A DNA stretch of 64,000 bases from NCBI GenBank assembly GCA_030522415.1, contig CM060107.1, positions 51,588,307 to 51,652,306 of the forward strand, read 5' to 3'. This DNA is from Channallabes apus (taxonomy: Eukaryota; Chordata; Actinopteri; Siluriformes; Clariidae). The translations under genes and the position numbers were made by a program. Below the pieces are notes generated by a model. That model was not told the origin of the DNA, ran no database searches, and saw only the letters and a program-made list of their open reading frames with translations. Position 1 is the first letter of the stretch. Every line of letters begins with the position of its first letter. Shown in pieces: positions 20,952 through 30,475 of the stretch.

Positions 20952-21337
20952 TTGGTATGATTTACATAGTATATTCAAATAATAAATTATACATTTCTGG
21001 ATTAAACTGATGATTTAAAGATCTAAATCAAAATGAGACAAAAAACATGAATGTGTCAAAAAAAATACTGTTACATTTTTTATGTGTGTGTTAGTTAGTT
21101 TGTATAATGGCATACAGTGTAGTGTCCTCTGATATCACTGGAGTGTGTACTGCTGTAATGGTGTTACTGTGGACTAGAGTCGAGTACATCACATCATCCT
21201 GCAGGAACAGAACATAAACAAAAGGTATTCACCTTCGCATGCTGCTGTCTTCTCTGTCCTGTTTGTACCATCACTGGTCTCAGTCTGTCCTCGTCTCTGT
21301 TCTACAAAATGAAAGCAGACGGGTGAGACTGCAGATA

Positions 21338-21340
<3 letters not shown>

Positions 21341-21408
<68 letters not shown>
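21341..21408. repeat. (GT)n microsatellite
   Basis: An uninterrupted GT run of about 68 bp. It directly abuts the donor of the CD300-like transmembrane exon (minus strand reads AGAG|gtacacac...), so repeat-length change occurs within the first bases of that intron. Confidence 0.95.
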
Positions 21409-21410
<2 letters not shown>

Positions 21411-22815
21411 CTCTGTGTTTCCAGCACATGACTCCTCCGAGTATCATCAGCAGCAGAACCCCAGCAGCAGTACAGATGATGATGGTGGTGTAGTGAGGAT
21501 GCGGGTTTGTTGGAGTCTCTGTGTGGAACAGAAGGGAAAAGTAAAAAGGACACATGAGGGTTGAATTCTCCATTCTGGTGGGTCAGATTATTCACCAGTG
21601 CTGAATCATTATCTAACCCTAACAGGATAAACACTGGTTTATATTAATGAACTCGTTCTCACTATTGTACTGTATACTGTATGTTACGATACGTTATCAT
21701 TTCTATAAAAACAATTTCTAAAATTCACAGTGAGGAGTCTGATAGATGCTCCATGTAGTCTACTGTTTTACTGACTAACCATCTGGACTATTATTATGGA
21801 TTACACAAATATGTCTCTGTTGATGAAAAGTAGTTTTAAGAGACGATTCTGCTTCAGTAAATATCAAAGCAACAAATAACAAATAAAGAAATGAACAGAA
21901 GTGAATGTGCTGTACTGATCATTACCTTTTTCAGAAGATGTTTCAGTGTGTGCAGTTGTTTTGTCATTAATCACTGGGGTTTGTGTTGTGACACCTACAG
22001 GAAGTGAAAGACCAGACAAAGTTAGTATTCACGCTGTGAGCTGATATTCTAATGTACTGACAAAGACTTTACATTCTGGTGTGTATCAGTGGTGTGTGAG
22101 GTACCTGGTTTAGGATTAGGTGAATTTGTTATAATTACTGGAGTGGATGTTGAAGGTCTTGTTGGTGCGTCTGTAAGGAGAGAAAGGTTAAATTAGTTAT
22201 AAATAAAGAATGTGATGTGCAATGAAGTGTATAAACTCATTGTGTTCTTTATTAAAGGCTATCCAGGAATCAAAGTGAGAAGAAAAGGTAGGTCAGAACA
22301 CAATCTCAGATTCTTACATTATATTTCTTATAATACACATTTTGTTATCCATGTGGGATAAATATATACCACATTTTTTTATTACAGTGGTATTTCATGT
22401 CTATTTAATTTCTTACATACTATAATGAGCTTCAATACATCTGCTTATACTGTATATAGAAAGTAATTTTACTTTTAGTGATATTCTAATGTATTGACAA
22501 AGACTTTACATTCTGGTGTGTATCAGTGGTGTGTGAGGTACCTGGTTTAGGATTAGGTGAAGCTGGTATGAAGGTCAAAACACAGAGTTCATAATCACAA
22601 ACACAAACAAGGTACAGTAAAAACACAAAAAATAAACATTTTACATCTGATTATATATTTTTTTTCAGTTTATGGGACATATTCTGGTGGTCAGATTTGC
22701 TAAATGTTTATCACATAAGTTTATTACACAGTATTTTTTTATTTCTAATATCCTCATGTACATAGAGTATTGTAGTGAGCTTTACATGTGATTTATATTC
22801 AGAACGTAATTTTAC

Positions 22816-23085
22816 CTTTTACTGTAAGTTTAACACTTGCATCCGTACCATTGATGCTACAAGCGTAATGTCCTCCATCCTCTACAGTCAACACACAACT
22901 CTGCGTGTGTAGCGATTCGTCTCGTCCTTTGGGAAGATTTCTTTATAACCTTTATAAAGATCCTTTAAAAGAGATCCATCTGAGAGTGTGTGGTTTGGCT
23001 TGTAGTTGAGAGCAAGAGCAGGGCAGAAGGACAGACTGTCCCACGTCTACAGTCACACTCACTGTCTGCTGATTCAGTGTACAAC
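22816..23085 (-). pseudogene. Ig V domain exon 2 of CD300-like gene, frameshifted
   Basis: Bounded by acceptor CATTCTCCAG and donor AAAAG|gtaaaa, 270 nt, phase 1-1. It starts CTLNQQTVSVTVDVGQSVLL then PCSCSQLQAKPHTL and ends CVLTVEDGGHYACSINGTDA then SVKLTVK. The middle has two in-frame stops. In another frame the middle reads DGSLLKDLYKGYKEIFPKDE, the sensible Ig sequence, so two nearby indels have thrown the central strands out of frame. Confidence 0.75.
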
Positions 23086-23192
23086 CTGGAGAATGAACAA
23101 ACATCAACATATTACATTGCTGTTACAACATCAGATTAATCTGTCATGAGATTATCACTGAAGTAGCATTGTGTATAAAAACTAATCATTTA

Positions 23193-23452
23193 GGGCAGTG
23201 GTGGCTCAATCGGTTAAGGCTGTGGGTTTCTGGGTTACTGATCGGAAGGTCGGGGGTTCGAACCCCAGCATCGGCAAGTTGCCACTGTTGAGCCCTTGAG
23301 CAAGGCCCTTAACCCTATCTGCTCCAGGGGCGCTGTAAGCTGGCTGACCCTGCGCTCTGACCCCAGTTTCCTAATTGGGATATGCGAAGAAGAAATTTCG
23401 CTGTGCTGTAAAAAGTACATGTGACAATAATTGAATATTCTTCTTCTTCTTA
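23193..23452 (+). mobile_element. tRNA-derived SINE at an Ig exon boundary
   Basis: The head GGGCAGTGGTGGCTCAATCG with a B box GGGGTTCGAACCCC, the body TTGAGCAAGGCCCTTAACCC, the tail AGAAATTTCGCTGTGCTGTA ... TGTGACAATAATTGAAT and a (TTC)n end. Compared with the paralogous intron at 39520-39555, the insertion replaced the CATTTACCTTT that carried the splice donor (complement AAAGGTAAATG). Confidence 0.85.
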
Positions 23453-23756
23453 ACAGTGAGTCTGACGACTCTGTAATCACCACCTTTAACACTACACCTG
23501 TAATCTCCTCCATCCTCTACAGTCAGGTGTGATATGAGCAGAGAGAGATTTCCTGAAGAGTGATCATTAACCAGCTGAAATCTGTCTTTGTACTGATCAC
23601 TCTCAGGAGATATCTCTACCCAGTTATTTGTGTATTTGCTCCATGTGACTGTCCCAGGTGTTCTATGGAGGCCAGTGCAGGAGCAGGGCAGCAGTACTGA
23701 GTCTCCTGTGTATGCAGTGATGAATTTTATCTCTCCGGATTGTTCCAGACTGCAGC
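23453..23756 (-). pseudogene. Ig V domain exon 1 of CD300-like gene
   Basis: The acceptor TTCCTACAG precedes GC-TGC..., giving CSLEQSGEIKFITAYTGDSV, then LLPCSC, TVTWSKYTNNW, DRFQLVNDHSSGNLSLLISH and the C-terminal YRCSVKGGDYRVVRLTV. The canonical disulphide cysteines and the W and the D-G-x-Y-x-C motif are present, as is the extra CSC pair of the CD300/pIgR-like group. The frame is open, but where the paralogue at 39553 has TTAAAGgtaaatg this copy runs into the SINE, so the normal donor is gone. Confidence 0.8.
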
Positions 23757-23905
23757 CTGTAGGAACACACACATTAACAGACATCAGCATCTGCAACATC
23801 TGTACAGAACTAAACCCAACCTGTACTGTTCAAAACTCACTAACGTTCACAAGGGGAATGGAATTAAAATATGAAAATGTGAAAAGATAACATGCTCTAA
23901 ATAGA

Positions 23906-26106
23906 GCATGTAGCAATAGACACTAGACCTGCTGTATGCTAATGTCAAAGGTGCTTACAGTGCTGCAGCACTTCCCCCCCTGGGGAGGTCGGATCACAAC
24001 CTAGTCCACCTCATGCCCACATACAAACCACTAGTTCAGAGACAGCCTGCTAATGTGAGGAGTGTAAGAAGATGGACAGAAGGTGCCACTGCTACGTTAC
24101 AGGATTGTTTCGAGGCTACAGACTGGGAGGTTCTCAGTGCATCATATGGTGAGGACATTGATGGAATGACGGACTGCATCACGGAGTACATTAACTTCTG
24201 TGTTGACACCTGTGTACCGATGAGAGATATTCGCTGTTTCCCCAACAACAAACCCTGGGTCACCAAAGACATTAAAGCGTGTTTAAATGAAAAAAAAAGT
24301 GCCTTTAGGTCTGGTGATAAGGAAGCAGTGAAGAAGGCTCAAAAAATGCTAACCGGGAAAATCAAGGAGGGGAAAGAGGCATACAGGAGAAAACTGGAAC
24401 AAAGGCTGAAGCAAAACAACACGAGAGAGGTGTGGAGGGGCATGAGGAGTATCACTGGCTATAAGACAAGCGGCCAGGCTATTGAGGGGAATAGGGAACG
24501 TGCAAACGACCTCAACACTTTCTTCAATAGATTTGATGTCCCTATGTCTCACACTCCCCCCGACTTCAACCCAAATCCACACATTCCTGCTCCTATGTCC
24601 TCCCCTACACAGAGAACAGTCACAGTCACTACTCCTGCACTCCCAGCAATCAACATCTCAGTGGATCAGGTTAAACATGGCCTGAGTAAGATCAGCCCTA
24701 CAAAAGCTGTAGGTCCGGATAAGATCAATCCGAGAGTCCTGAAATCCTGTGCTCCCCAACTATGTGGTGTCCTCCAGTACCTCTTTAGCCTGAGTCTGTC
24801 TCTTCAGAAAGTCCCTGCACTGTGGAAAACATCATGCATTGTGCCGGTACCCAAAACACCACGTCCCTGTGCCCAGAACGACTACAGGCCGGTGGCTTTA
24901 ACATCGCATATTATGAAGGTGTTTGAGAGACTGATCCTGGATACACTTCGTCCCCTGGTGAAGTCCTCTCTGGACCCTCTTCAGTTTGCCTATCAGCCGT
25001 TCATGGGTGTTGATGACGCCATAATACACCTGCTACATCGCACCTACTCTCACCTTGACAAGCCTAGGACCTCCGTAAGGATGATGTTCTTTGACTTCTC
25101 CAGTGCCTTCAACACCATCCAACCAGCAGTACTGGGGGAGAAATTAAGGAACATAAACATTGACACCCGCTTGGTTTCCTGGATCATGGACTACCTGACC
25201 TGTCGCCCCCAGTATGTCCGACTAAAGAACTGTGTGTCAGAGACTTTGATCTGCAGCACTGGAGCTCCCCAGGGGACGGTACTGTCTCCGTTTCTTTTCA
25301 CCCTCTATACATCTGACTTTAGATATAACTCAGAGTCATGCCACCTGCAGAAGTTCTCTGACGACTCTGTGGTTGTTGGGTGTATAGAGGAGGGTGACAC
25401 CTCGGAGTACCAGTCTGTTGTGGATGACTTCGTTTCCTGGTGTGAGCGTAATCACCTACAACTCAACATCAGGAAAACAAAGGAGATGGTGGTAGACTTT
25501 AGGAGAAACAAGACCCCTGTGACTCCTATATCTGTCAAGGGGGAGATAGTGGACATTGTCTCCGATTACAAATATCTGGGAGTTTATCTGGACAACAAAC
25601 TTGACTGGTCACTCAACACAACGGCACTCTACAAGAAAGGTCAGAGTCGATTGTACTTTCTTCGAAGGCTCAGGTCTTTTAACGTCTGTAATACCATTCT
25701 ACAGATGTTCTATGAGACCGTTGTGGCGAGTGTCATTTTTTACGCTGTGGTCTGTTGGGGTGGTAACATTAAGGTGTCTGATAAGAACAAACTGGACAAG
25801 TCAATTAAAAAGGCCGGATCTGTGCTAGGCATGGAGCTTGACTCGGTGGATGTAGTAGCAAAGAGGAGGATTCTGTCCAAAGTACAATCCATTGTGAACA
25901 ATCCTTCTCACCCGCTATACAGTGTTTTGGCTGAACAGAGGAGCAGTTTCAGCCAGAGACTGATTACTATCAAGTGTTCCACTGAGCGTCACAGGAAATC
26001 CTTTCTCCCAACGGCCATAAAACTTTACAACTCTTCGCTGTAACTCATACACACATGTATGTGGATTTTTTCACTGACTGGTATACAACAGGACACTAAT
26101 ACTTAC

Positions 26107-26142
<36 letters not shown>

Positions 26143-26240
26143 CCCCCACCTTCCTTAGTTAACAACTGTGAGCACCTGTAACCGAGCATAAGCAATTTCC
26201 CTTTGGGATTAATAAAGTTCTTTGAATCTTGAATCTTGAA
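23906..26240 (+). mobile_element. Rex1-type (CR1-like clade) LINE, 5'-truncated, with 10-bp TSD
   Basis: TCTAAATAGA flanks the element at 23896-23905 and 26241-26250. The 5' end falls within the endonuclease domain (GRSDHNLVHL remains), as expected for target-primed reverse transcription with truncation. The 3' end has a long T run (26111-26142), CCCTTTGGGATTAATAAAGT and short TTGAATC-type tandem repeats, as in Rex1 elements. It sits just upstream of the first Ig exon of the CD300-like gene, in opposite orientation. Confidence 0.9.
24013..26043 (+). CDS. Rex1-type LINE reverse transcriptase (N-truncated ORF)
   Basis: A 676-codon open frame, read from the first ATG after the endonuclease remnant; the true product would be longer at its N-terminus. 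Recognisable RT blocks: KAVGPDKINPRVLKS, NDYRPVALTSHIMKVFERLI, FFDFSSAFNTIQP (motif A), STGAPQGTVLSPFLFTLYTS (motif B), LQKFSDDSVVVG (catalytic DD, about residues 447-457), LQLNIRKTKEMVVDFRR and YKYLGVYLDNKLDWS. No stop or frameshift within the RT. The endonuclease is almost entirely missing, so autonomous movement is unlikely although the RT looks intact. The insertion is probably fairly recent. Confidence 0.85.
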   Translation: MPTYKPLVQRQPANVRSVRRWTEGATATLQDCFEATDWEVLSASYGEDIDGMTDCITEYINFCVDTCVPMRDIRCFPNNKPWVTKDIKACLNEKKSAFRSGDKEAVKKAQKMLTGKIKEGKEAYRRKLEQRLKQNNTREVWRGMRSITGYKTSGQAIEGNRERANDLNTFFNRFDVPMSHTPPDFNPNPHIPAPMSSPTQRTVTVTTPALPAINISVDQVKHGLSKISPTKAVGPDKINPRVLKSCAPQLCGVLQYLFSLSLSLQKVPALWKTSCIVPVPKTPRPCAQNDYRPVALTSHIMKVFERLILDTLRPLVKSSLDPLQFAYQPFMGVDDAIIHLLHRTYSHLDKPRTSVRMMFFDFSSAFNTIQPAVLGEKLRNINIDTRLVSWIMDYLTCRPQYVRLKNCVSETLICSTGAPQGTVLSPFLFTLYTSDFRYNSESCHLQKFSDDSVVVGCIEEGDTSEYQSVVDDFVSWCERNHLQLNIRKTKEMVVDFRRNKTPVTPISVKGEIVDIVSDYKYLGVYLDNKLDWSLNTTALYKKGQSRLYFLRRLRSFNVCNTILQMFYETVVASVIFYAVVCWGGNIKVSDKNKLDKSIKKAGSVLGMELDSVDVVAKRRILSKVQSIVNNPSHPLYSVLAEQRSSFSQRLITIKCSTERHRKSFLPTAIKLYNSSL

Positions 26241-26250
26241 TCTAAATAGA

Positions 26251-27690
26251 TATATTGTAAATACAGTTACAAGTGCAGTGTTTGTTTACTTCACCTTAAA
26301 GGTTCACAGATAGTTCACACACATATAGATGGAGCCATTTTAAATGACTGGCCAGTACATGACAGGACACAAGACAATAGGTGACGTGTCTCTGCCTGAC
26401 CCATGTTACCTGTGATGATGCAGTGAATTTAGCTCCGCCCTGTTAACTTCCATATGCATTGGGATAAATCATGACTTTGGTCTACAAAAATAAATCTGTG
26501 TTTGTCTCCTCAGGTTTTATCCTGTAAATATTGTGGTGAAGGTTCACACAGGATTAATATGAAATGTTGTTCTTCTATATAATTCTTGTTTATTATTTTT
26601 CAATACACTTTACATTTGTACACTGATTACTCTGTTCACTCTTTTGCTCTCTTTATAAGTGTATACACACTGATTACCATTTTAACAATTATGATATAGT
26701 TTTGGTGCTTTCGAGCAATTTAATTTTAAACATTATTTTGAGTGTGTGTGTGTGTGTGTGTGTGTGTGCATTTACTACCAAAAACATTATTAAGTTTTTG
26801 TAAGAAAAGCCTTTATTTGTCACATATACATTCCCATTTCAATAGTTTATTAGTAGATCTTCTCTCAGAATAAAGCCCTGATATATTTAGATTTAAGATG
26901 TTTGACTTAAATAATCCCTGCACTGTAATACTGTATTTAATATATATTTTTATTCCTACTTCAGTGTGATAAAAGCAGCTCTCCACACTACCCTGCCTTC
27001 TGTCTGACAGGGGATTTCCCCCTTTACATTACTGCCAGATCATTAGTCAGAGTGAGAGTCGCGGCCCCTTGATGTCAGGGTGCTGTAACACTCTCAGCAT
27101 CACTACTTTCCCCACTTATTGCTTAGAATCTCAAACATAACACCAGAGAATCTCCTCACTGATACAGATACAGAATGTGTCGTTTTCTCTAGCATGATTT
27201 TTCTGTCTAGGTGTTTATTCAGATTCAGACAGACTGAATTTAGGAACGCACCCCTATGTACTAAAGCACAAACACACACATCAGCACAACACTGTGGGAA
27301 CGTCTCTGTGGATAGCAGGACACCTTTTCTCTGATATCAGGACATTCTTGATACAGTTACGTGTTCATGTCTCCAACAACACGATCAGACGACATTGTCG
27401 TTCTCGTCGCCTGACTCCTGCAATTTAAACACCAACTCCATTGAAAGTGACCACGTATTTGGATTTTCATGAGCTGTATGCCACAATCATCAATATTAAA
27501 ACAATAAAAGGCTTGAACTACTTCAGTTTGTGTGCAATGAATCTAAAATCATTACCTACTTTATTTATGTCTACAATTTCTTAATAAATGTACATAAAGA
27601 CATAAATGCTACAGATCTAAAACATTGCTCAGGCATGGTCCACCAATGTGAGTCTGATGACAATTCATAAAAGCAGATTTATGGATACAC
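26251..27690. other. no gene seen; upstream region of the CD300-like gene
   Basis: This is where the leader (signal peptide) exon of the minus-strand CD300-like gene would be expected. No ATG followed by a hydrophobic stretch and a donor in phase 1 was recognised. It contains a (GT)n run at 26743-26768. Nothing else is supportable. Confidence 0.3.
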
Positions 27691-27699
27691 ACAACACCT

Positions 27700-29373
27700 C
27701 CTCCATATATGGTGACTTCCAATAATGGAGGATATTGAACAATATTTGGCAATTTGCTTTGCACTTGCTTTTGTAAAGACCCCTAATGACAAGCCTATGC
27801 ACGTGGCCCAGGCTGCCAAAGATGAGTACCAGATATTGACATTTGTAGCCAAGGCCAGTTACTTGCTGTGCAAAAGGGTGATATTTTACTAGCTTTGTTA
27901 AATAAGCCTCCTCTAAATATGAATCAAAACAGCATCCTACTTCCAGGATGAAAACATCCCTTTGTTCTCATCAATGACCAAGTCAGAGAACACAGACATT
28001 GTAAAACACCTAGAAAACATGTGCCTGTCCAACAACAGAATTTTGATGTATTGACACTGTTGGGGAAAGTAAAGATGATAAATTCTCCGATATAATATCT
28101 ACAATCCTATCATGTCTGGATACATAAAGACCTTTATAGAAATAACAGCCATTAAATACGTGTGACATGGATTCAATGATTTGCTCTTGTCCATGATGTA
28201 TACAGAATGGTGAGTGGGAGCAAGGGTACCAGATTGACAGGTTTAACCTTGTTGGGTAAACCTAAAGCCTCGCTTTGACTGTAAAAAGTATTACGGTATG
28301 TCTTCATCAATAGATAAATTATGGAAAACTGTGTGTGAGATGGAGTGATCTGCAGAAAGGATACAGGCAAGTTTTCCTTGGAGTTTGAGTCCCCTCCAAT
28401 GTCTCTGATGCTGCTGGTGATTAATTGATAGCGGAGAGACGCGTGGCTGTTTCCAAGAGGAATTGAATAGCGCTGACTGTCTTGCAGTACTGTTGCGGTC
28501 ACAGCAACATTTTTATCTTTAATCAGTACTTCATAAGGTGTAACGTGTGTGATCTCGACTCCAGACCACTGCAGGTCAACTCCAGCCCAATTACAGAGAT
28601 CGTTGAGATCAGGCCAGTCCGATCTGACCCCAAAACCAGAGGCGTGAGTGTCGAGTTTTCCATTCGCTTTCTTACGAAATCCTAGAAAGCTTAGCTCCGA
28701 TACTGGGGTGAGGGGGACTTTGCGTTTCCCAAGGTTAAGAAAAAGGGAAGCACGAGACATTTCTCTTACTGTGCTATCATTGCATTGTTAAGCATGCTCA
28801 GCAGATGTGACAGTCTAGTAGCGATGTAAGTCCACTCAAAGTCTGGAACTCCTAAGCCTCCCTCATGTCTGCTGTGATGAATGGCATCGCGGGTTGTATG
28901 AAACATGATTTCAGAAGGAGTGCGCTGACACATCCAATCCAGCCACCGATTAATGGCTAAAATGATATTCACTGCACTCCATGGACAACCAGTTTTACTT
29001 CCAAGGCGCAAGGGGATCTGTTCTGTGAGCTGGACTCCGCAAATGATCTGGATATAAGAGCTTTTGTACACATCTTTAATTATATCAATGTACACTTGCG
29101 GCAGATGTATGTCCTCGAGAGCTCTTATCATGATGTTATGTGGGAGTGTTCCAAACGCATCGCGGAAGTCCAAGAAAACTGGATAGATTTTTGCACTCTC
29201 ATGTTTGAAATCATCTATAGCTGTTTTTAAACAGAACGCATGTTCATTCATCCCTTGCCTCTTAATATAGGCCTTGTGCTTAGTGAACAAGATGTTTGCA
29301 ACCACTAGCCAGGGATGGATACGACTAAGAACGCATTTCATGAACACTTTGTAAATTGTTGGTGGTAGGGAAA
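27700..29373 (-). pseudogene. RLE-type non-LTR retrotransposon pol relic (R2/NeSL/Hero-like group)
   Basis: Minus-strand order: the RT N-terminal blocks from 29370 (PPTIYKVFMKCVLSRIHPWL, MNEHAFCLKTAIDDF, FLDFRDAFGTLPHNI = motif A, KTGCPWSAVN = motif B-like, ILAINRWLDWM). A deletion removes the catalytic DD box. Then follow SRASLFLNLGKRKVPLTP, WAGVDLQWSGVEI, an ESMSHVFNGCYFYKGLYVSR Cys/His knuckle (about 28130) and the restriction-like endonuclease end (EEAYLTKLVKYHPFAQQ, about 27880). Frames are broken several times. The 5' side is cut exactly at the retroviral LTR at 29374. The clade is given only as a group. Confidence 0.65.
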
Positions 29374-29801
29374 TGTAATGGAAAAATCATATTTTAATCA
29401 TGTATTAATTCTGATCCTTGTAGTAAGTGTGTCACGTAGACGTTAGAAGTTTGAACTTGTTTGTCGAAGCTTAGAGACACAAGGCCGAGAACAGAATAGA
29501 AACAACCTGATTGTAGTTGTCCCTGAATAAATGATAAGATATGGACATCTAGTCTGGGGCAGATAAAGAGTCATGAATTTGAATGTAGGAACTTCATGTA
29601 CGGGGCGTTGATTATGTTAACAGAGATGTTTGTGTATAAAATAGGTCAGCTAGAGAAAGAGATCACCTTTCTCTATGCTGCAACTGTTTGCTGTATGAGA
29701 CTGGTCCTTCTGCAGAAGTTTAAAATAAAACATTTGTTACTTTGTTCTTACCCAGTGTATGGATTACTTGTCTTAATAATATTTTCAGAATTTCCACCAC
29801 A
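29374..29801 (+). repeat. ERV 5' LTR
   Basis: Runs TGTAATGGAAAAATC ... TTTCCACCACA, 428 bp, with AATAAA-type signals near 29528 and 29725. The left boundary cuts into the RLE LINE relic. Confidence 0.9.
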
Positions 29802-30475
29802 ACTTGGCGTAATCGGCAGTTCTCCGTGTTTGAGGAGGGCATTGGAGAATCCCGGGGAGGCGTAAGCGCTGACGCCTTGGAGGCTTTTCACTTCATCTCA
29901 AACGCTTAATTGGAAATCGAGCGTGAGAGGACCGGGGATTCACCATGTCACCTCAACACCGGAGTTAAAAGAACTAAAATAGTGTGGTAAGGAAATTTTT
30001 TAAGTTGTAAGTCTTTAAGTTGTAATTGTCAAAGTCTTTAAGTTGTAATTGAGTAAGAAGTGCGCTTTCTCACAGTGGCTGGGATAGATTTAAACTTGGA
30101 TCTATCACACGAGTCTGGGATTCGTGAAGTTCCCAAAAAAGTGCAAAGGCGCACAAAAGAGAGAAAGAGGGTACTGGTTTCGCCTCGTTTACGAAAACTT
30201 GGCCCCGCAGCAGACGTGCTCGGTGTGAAGACCTCCGGAGGTAAAGCAAGTCAGAGTGCAGGGTTGCAAGGTGCACACGTAAAAGTCAAGAGGACTTTAC
30301 GGGAAAAAGGAAAAACAGTCAAGGGGACTGTTGAGGTAAATTAAGGTAGAGTGTAAAGTGCACCGGTAAAAGTCAAGAGGACTTTACTGCAGAGTGCAAG
30401 CTGCACCGGTAGCAGTCAAGGGGACTGTGAGAGCACTGTGAGTTAGTGGCACGTGTAAATTGACAAGTAAAAATC

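Larger units (their letters stand above)
21091..23756 (-). pseudogene. CD300/CMRF35-like (pIgR-like) inhibitory receptor gene, damaged
   Basis: A type I membrane immune receptor by domain order. Minus-strand exons: Ig V1 (23756-23453), Ig V2 (23085-22816), a 21-nt stalk micro-exon (22562-22542), stalk exons (22170-22105; 21994-21926) rich in T/P/S, a transmembrane exon (21518-21411: YTTIIICTAAGVLLLMILGG then VMCWKHR), a cytoplasmic exon (21301-21233: QRRGQTETSDGTNRTEDSSM) and a tail exon (21198-21091) with VMYSTL, a perfect ITIM, and TLYAII before the stop. Exon phases are the phase-1 pattern of Ig superfamily genes up to the cytoplasmic exon. Damage: V1 has lost its splice donor to a SINE, V2 has stop codons from frameshifts, the last intron would be only 34 nt and joins out of phase. 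No leader exon was found; a LINE sits upstream. ITIM receptors of this family recruit phosphatases to dampen myeloid or lymphoid signalling. The function here is inferred and probably lost. Confidence 0.75.

Noticed and set aside
20651..21010. 119-residue plus-strand frame
   Set aside because: It lies wholly across the antisense of the tRNA-Gly SINE.
21280..21634. Open frames across the GT tract near 21.34-21.41 kb
   Set aside because: They are dinucleotide-repeat translations (HTHT or CVCV) overlapping the real transmembrane exon.
23193..23275. Functional tRNA gene suggested by A and B boxes
   Set aside because: The sequence continues into a standard SINE body with a (TTC)n tail; the tRNA fold is only partial.
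29596..29865. 89-residue frame in the 5' LTR
   Set aside because: The same frame occurs in the 3' LTR (36757) and lies across promoter and polyadenylation sequences; an LTR by-product.
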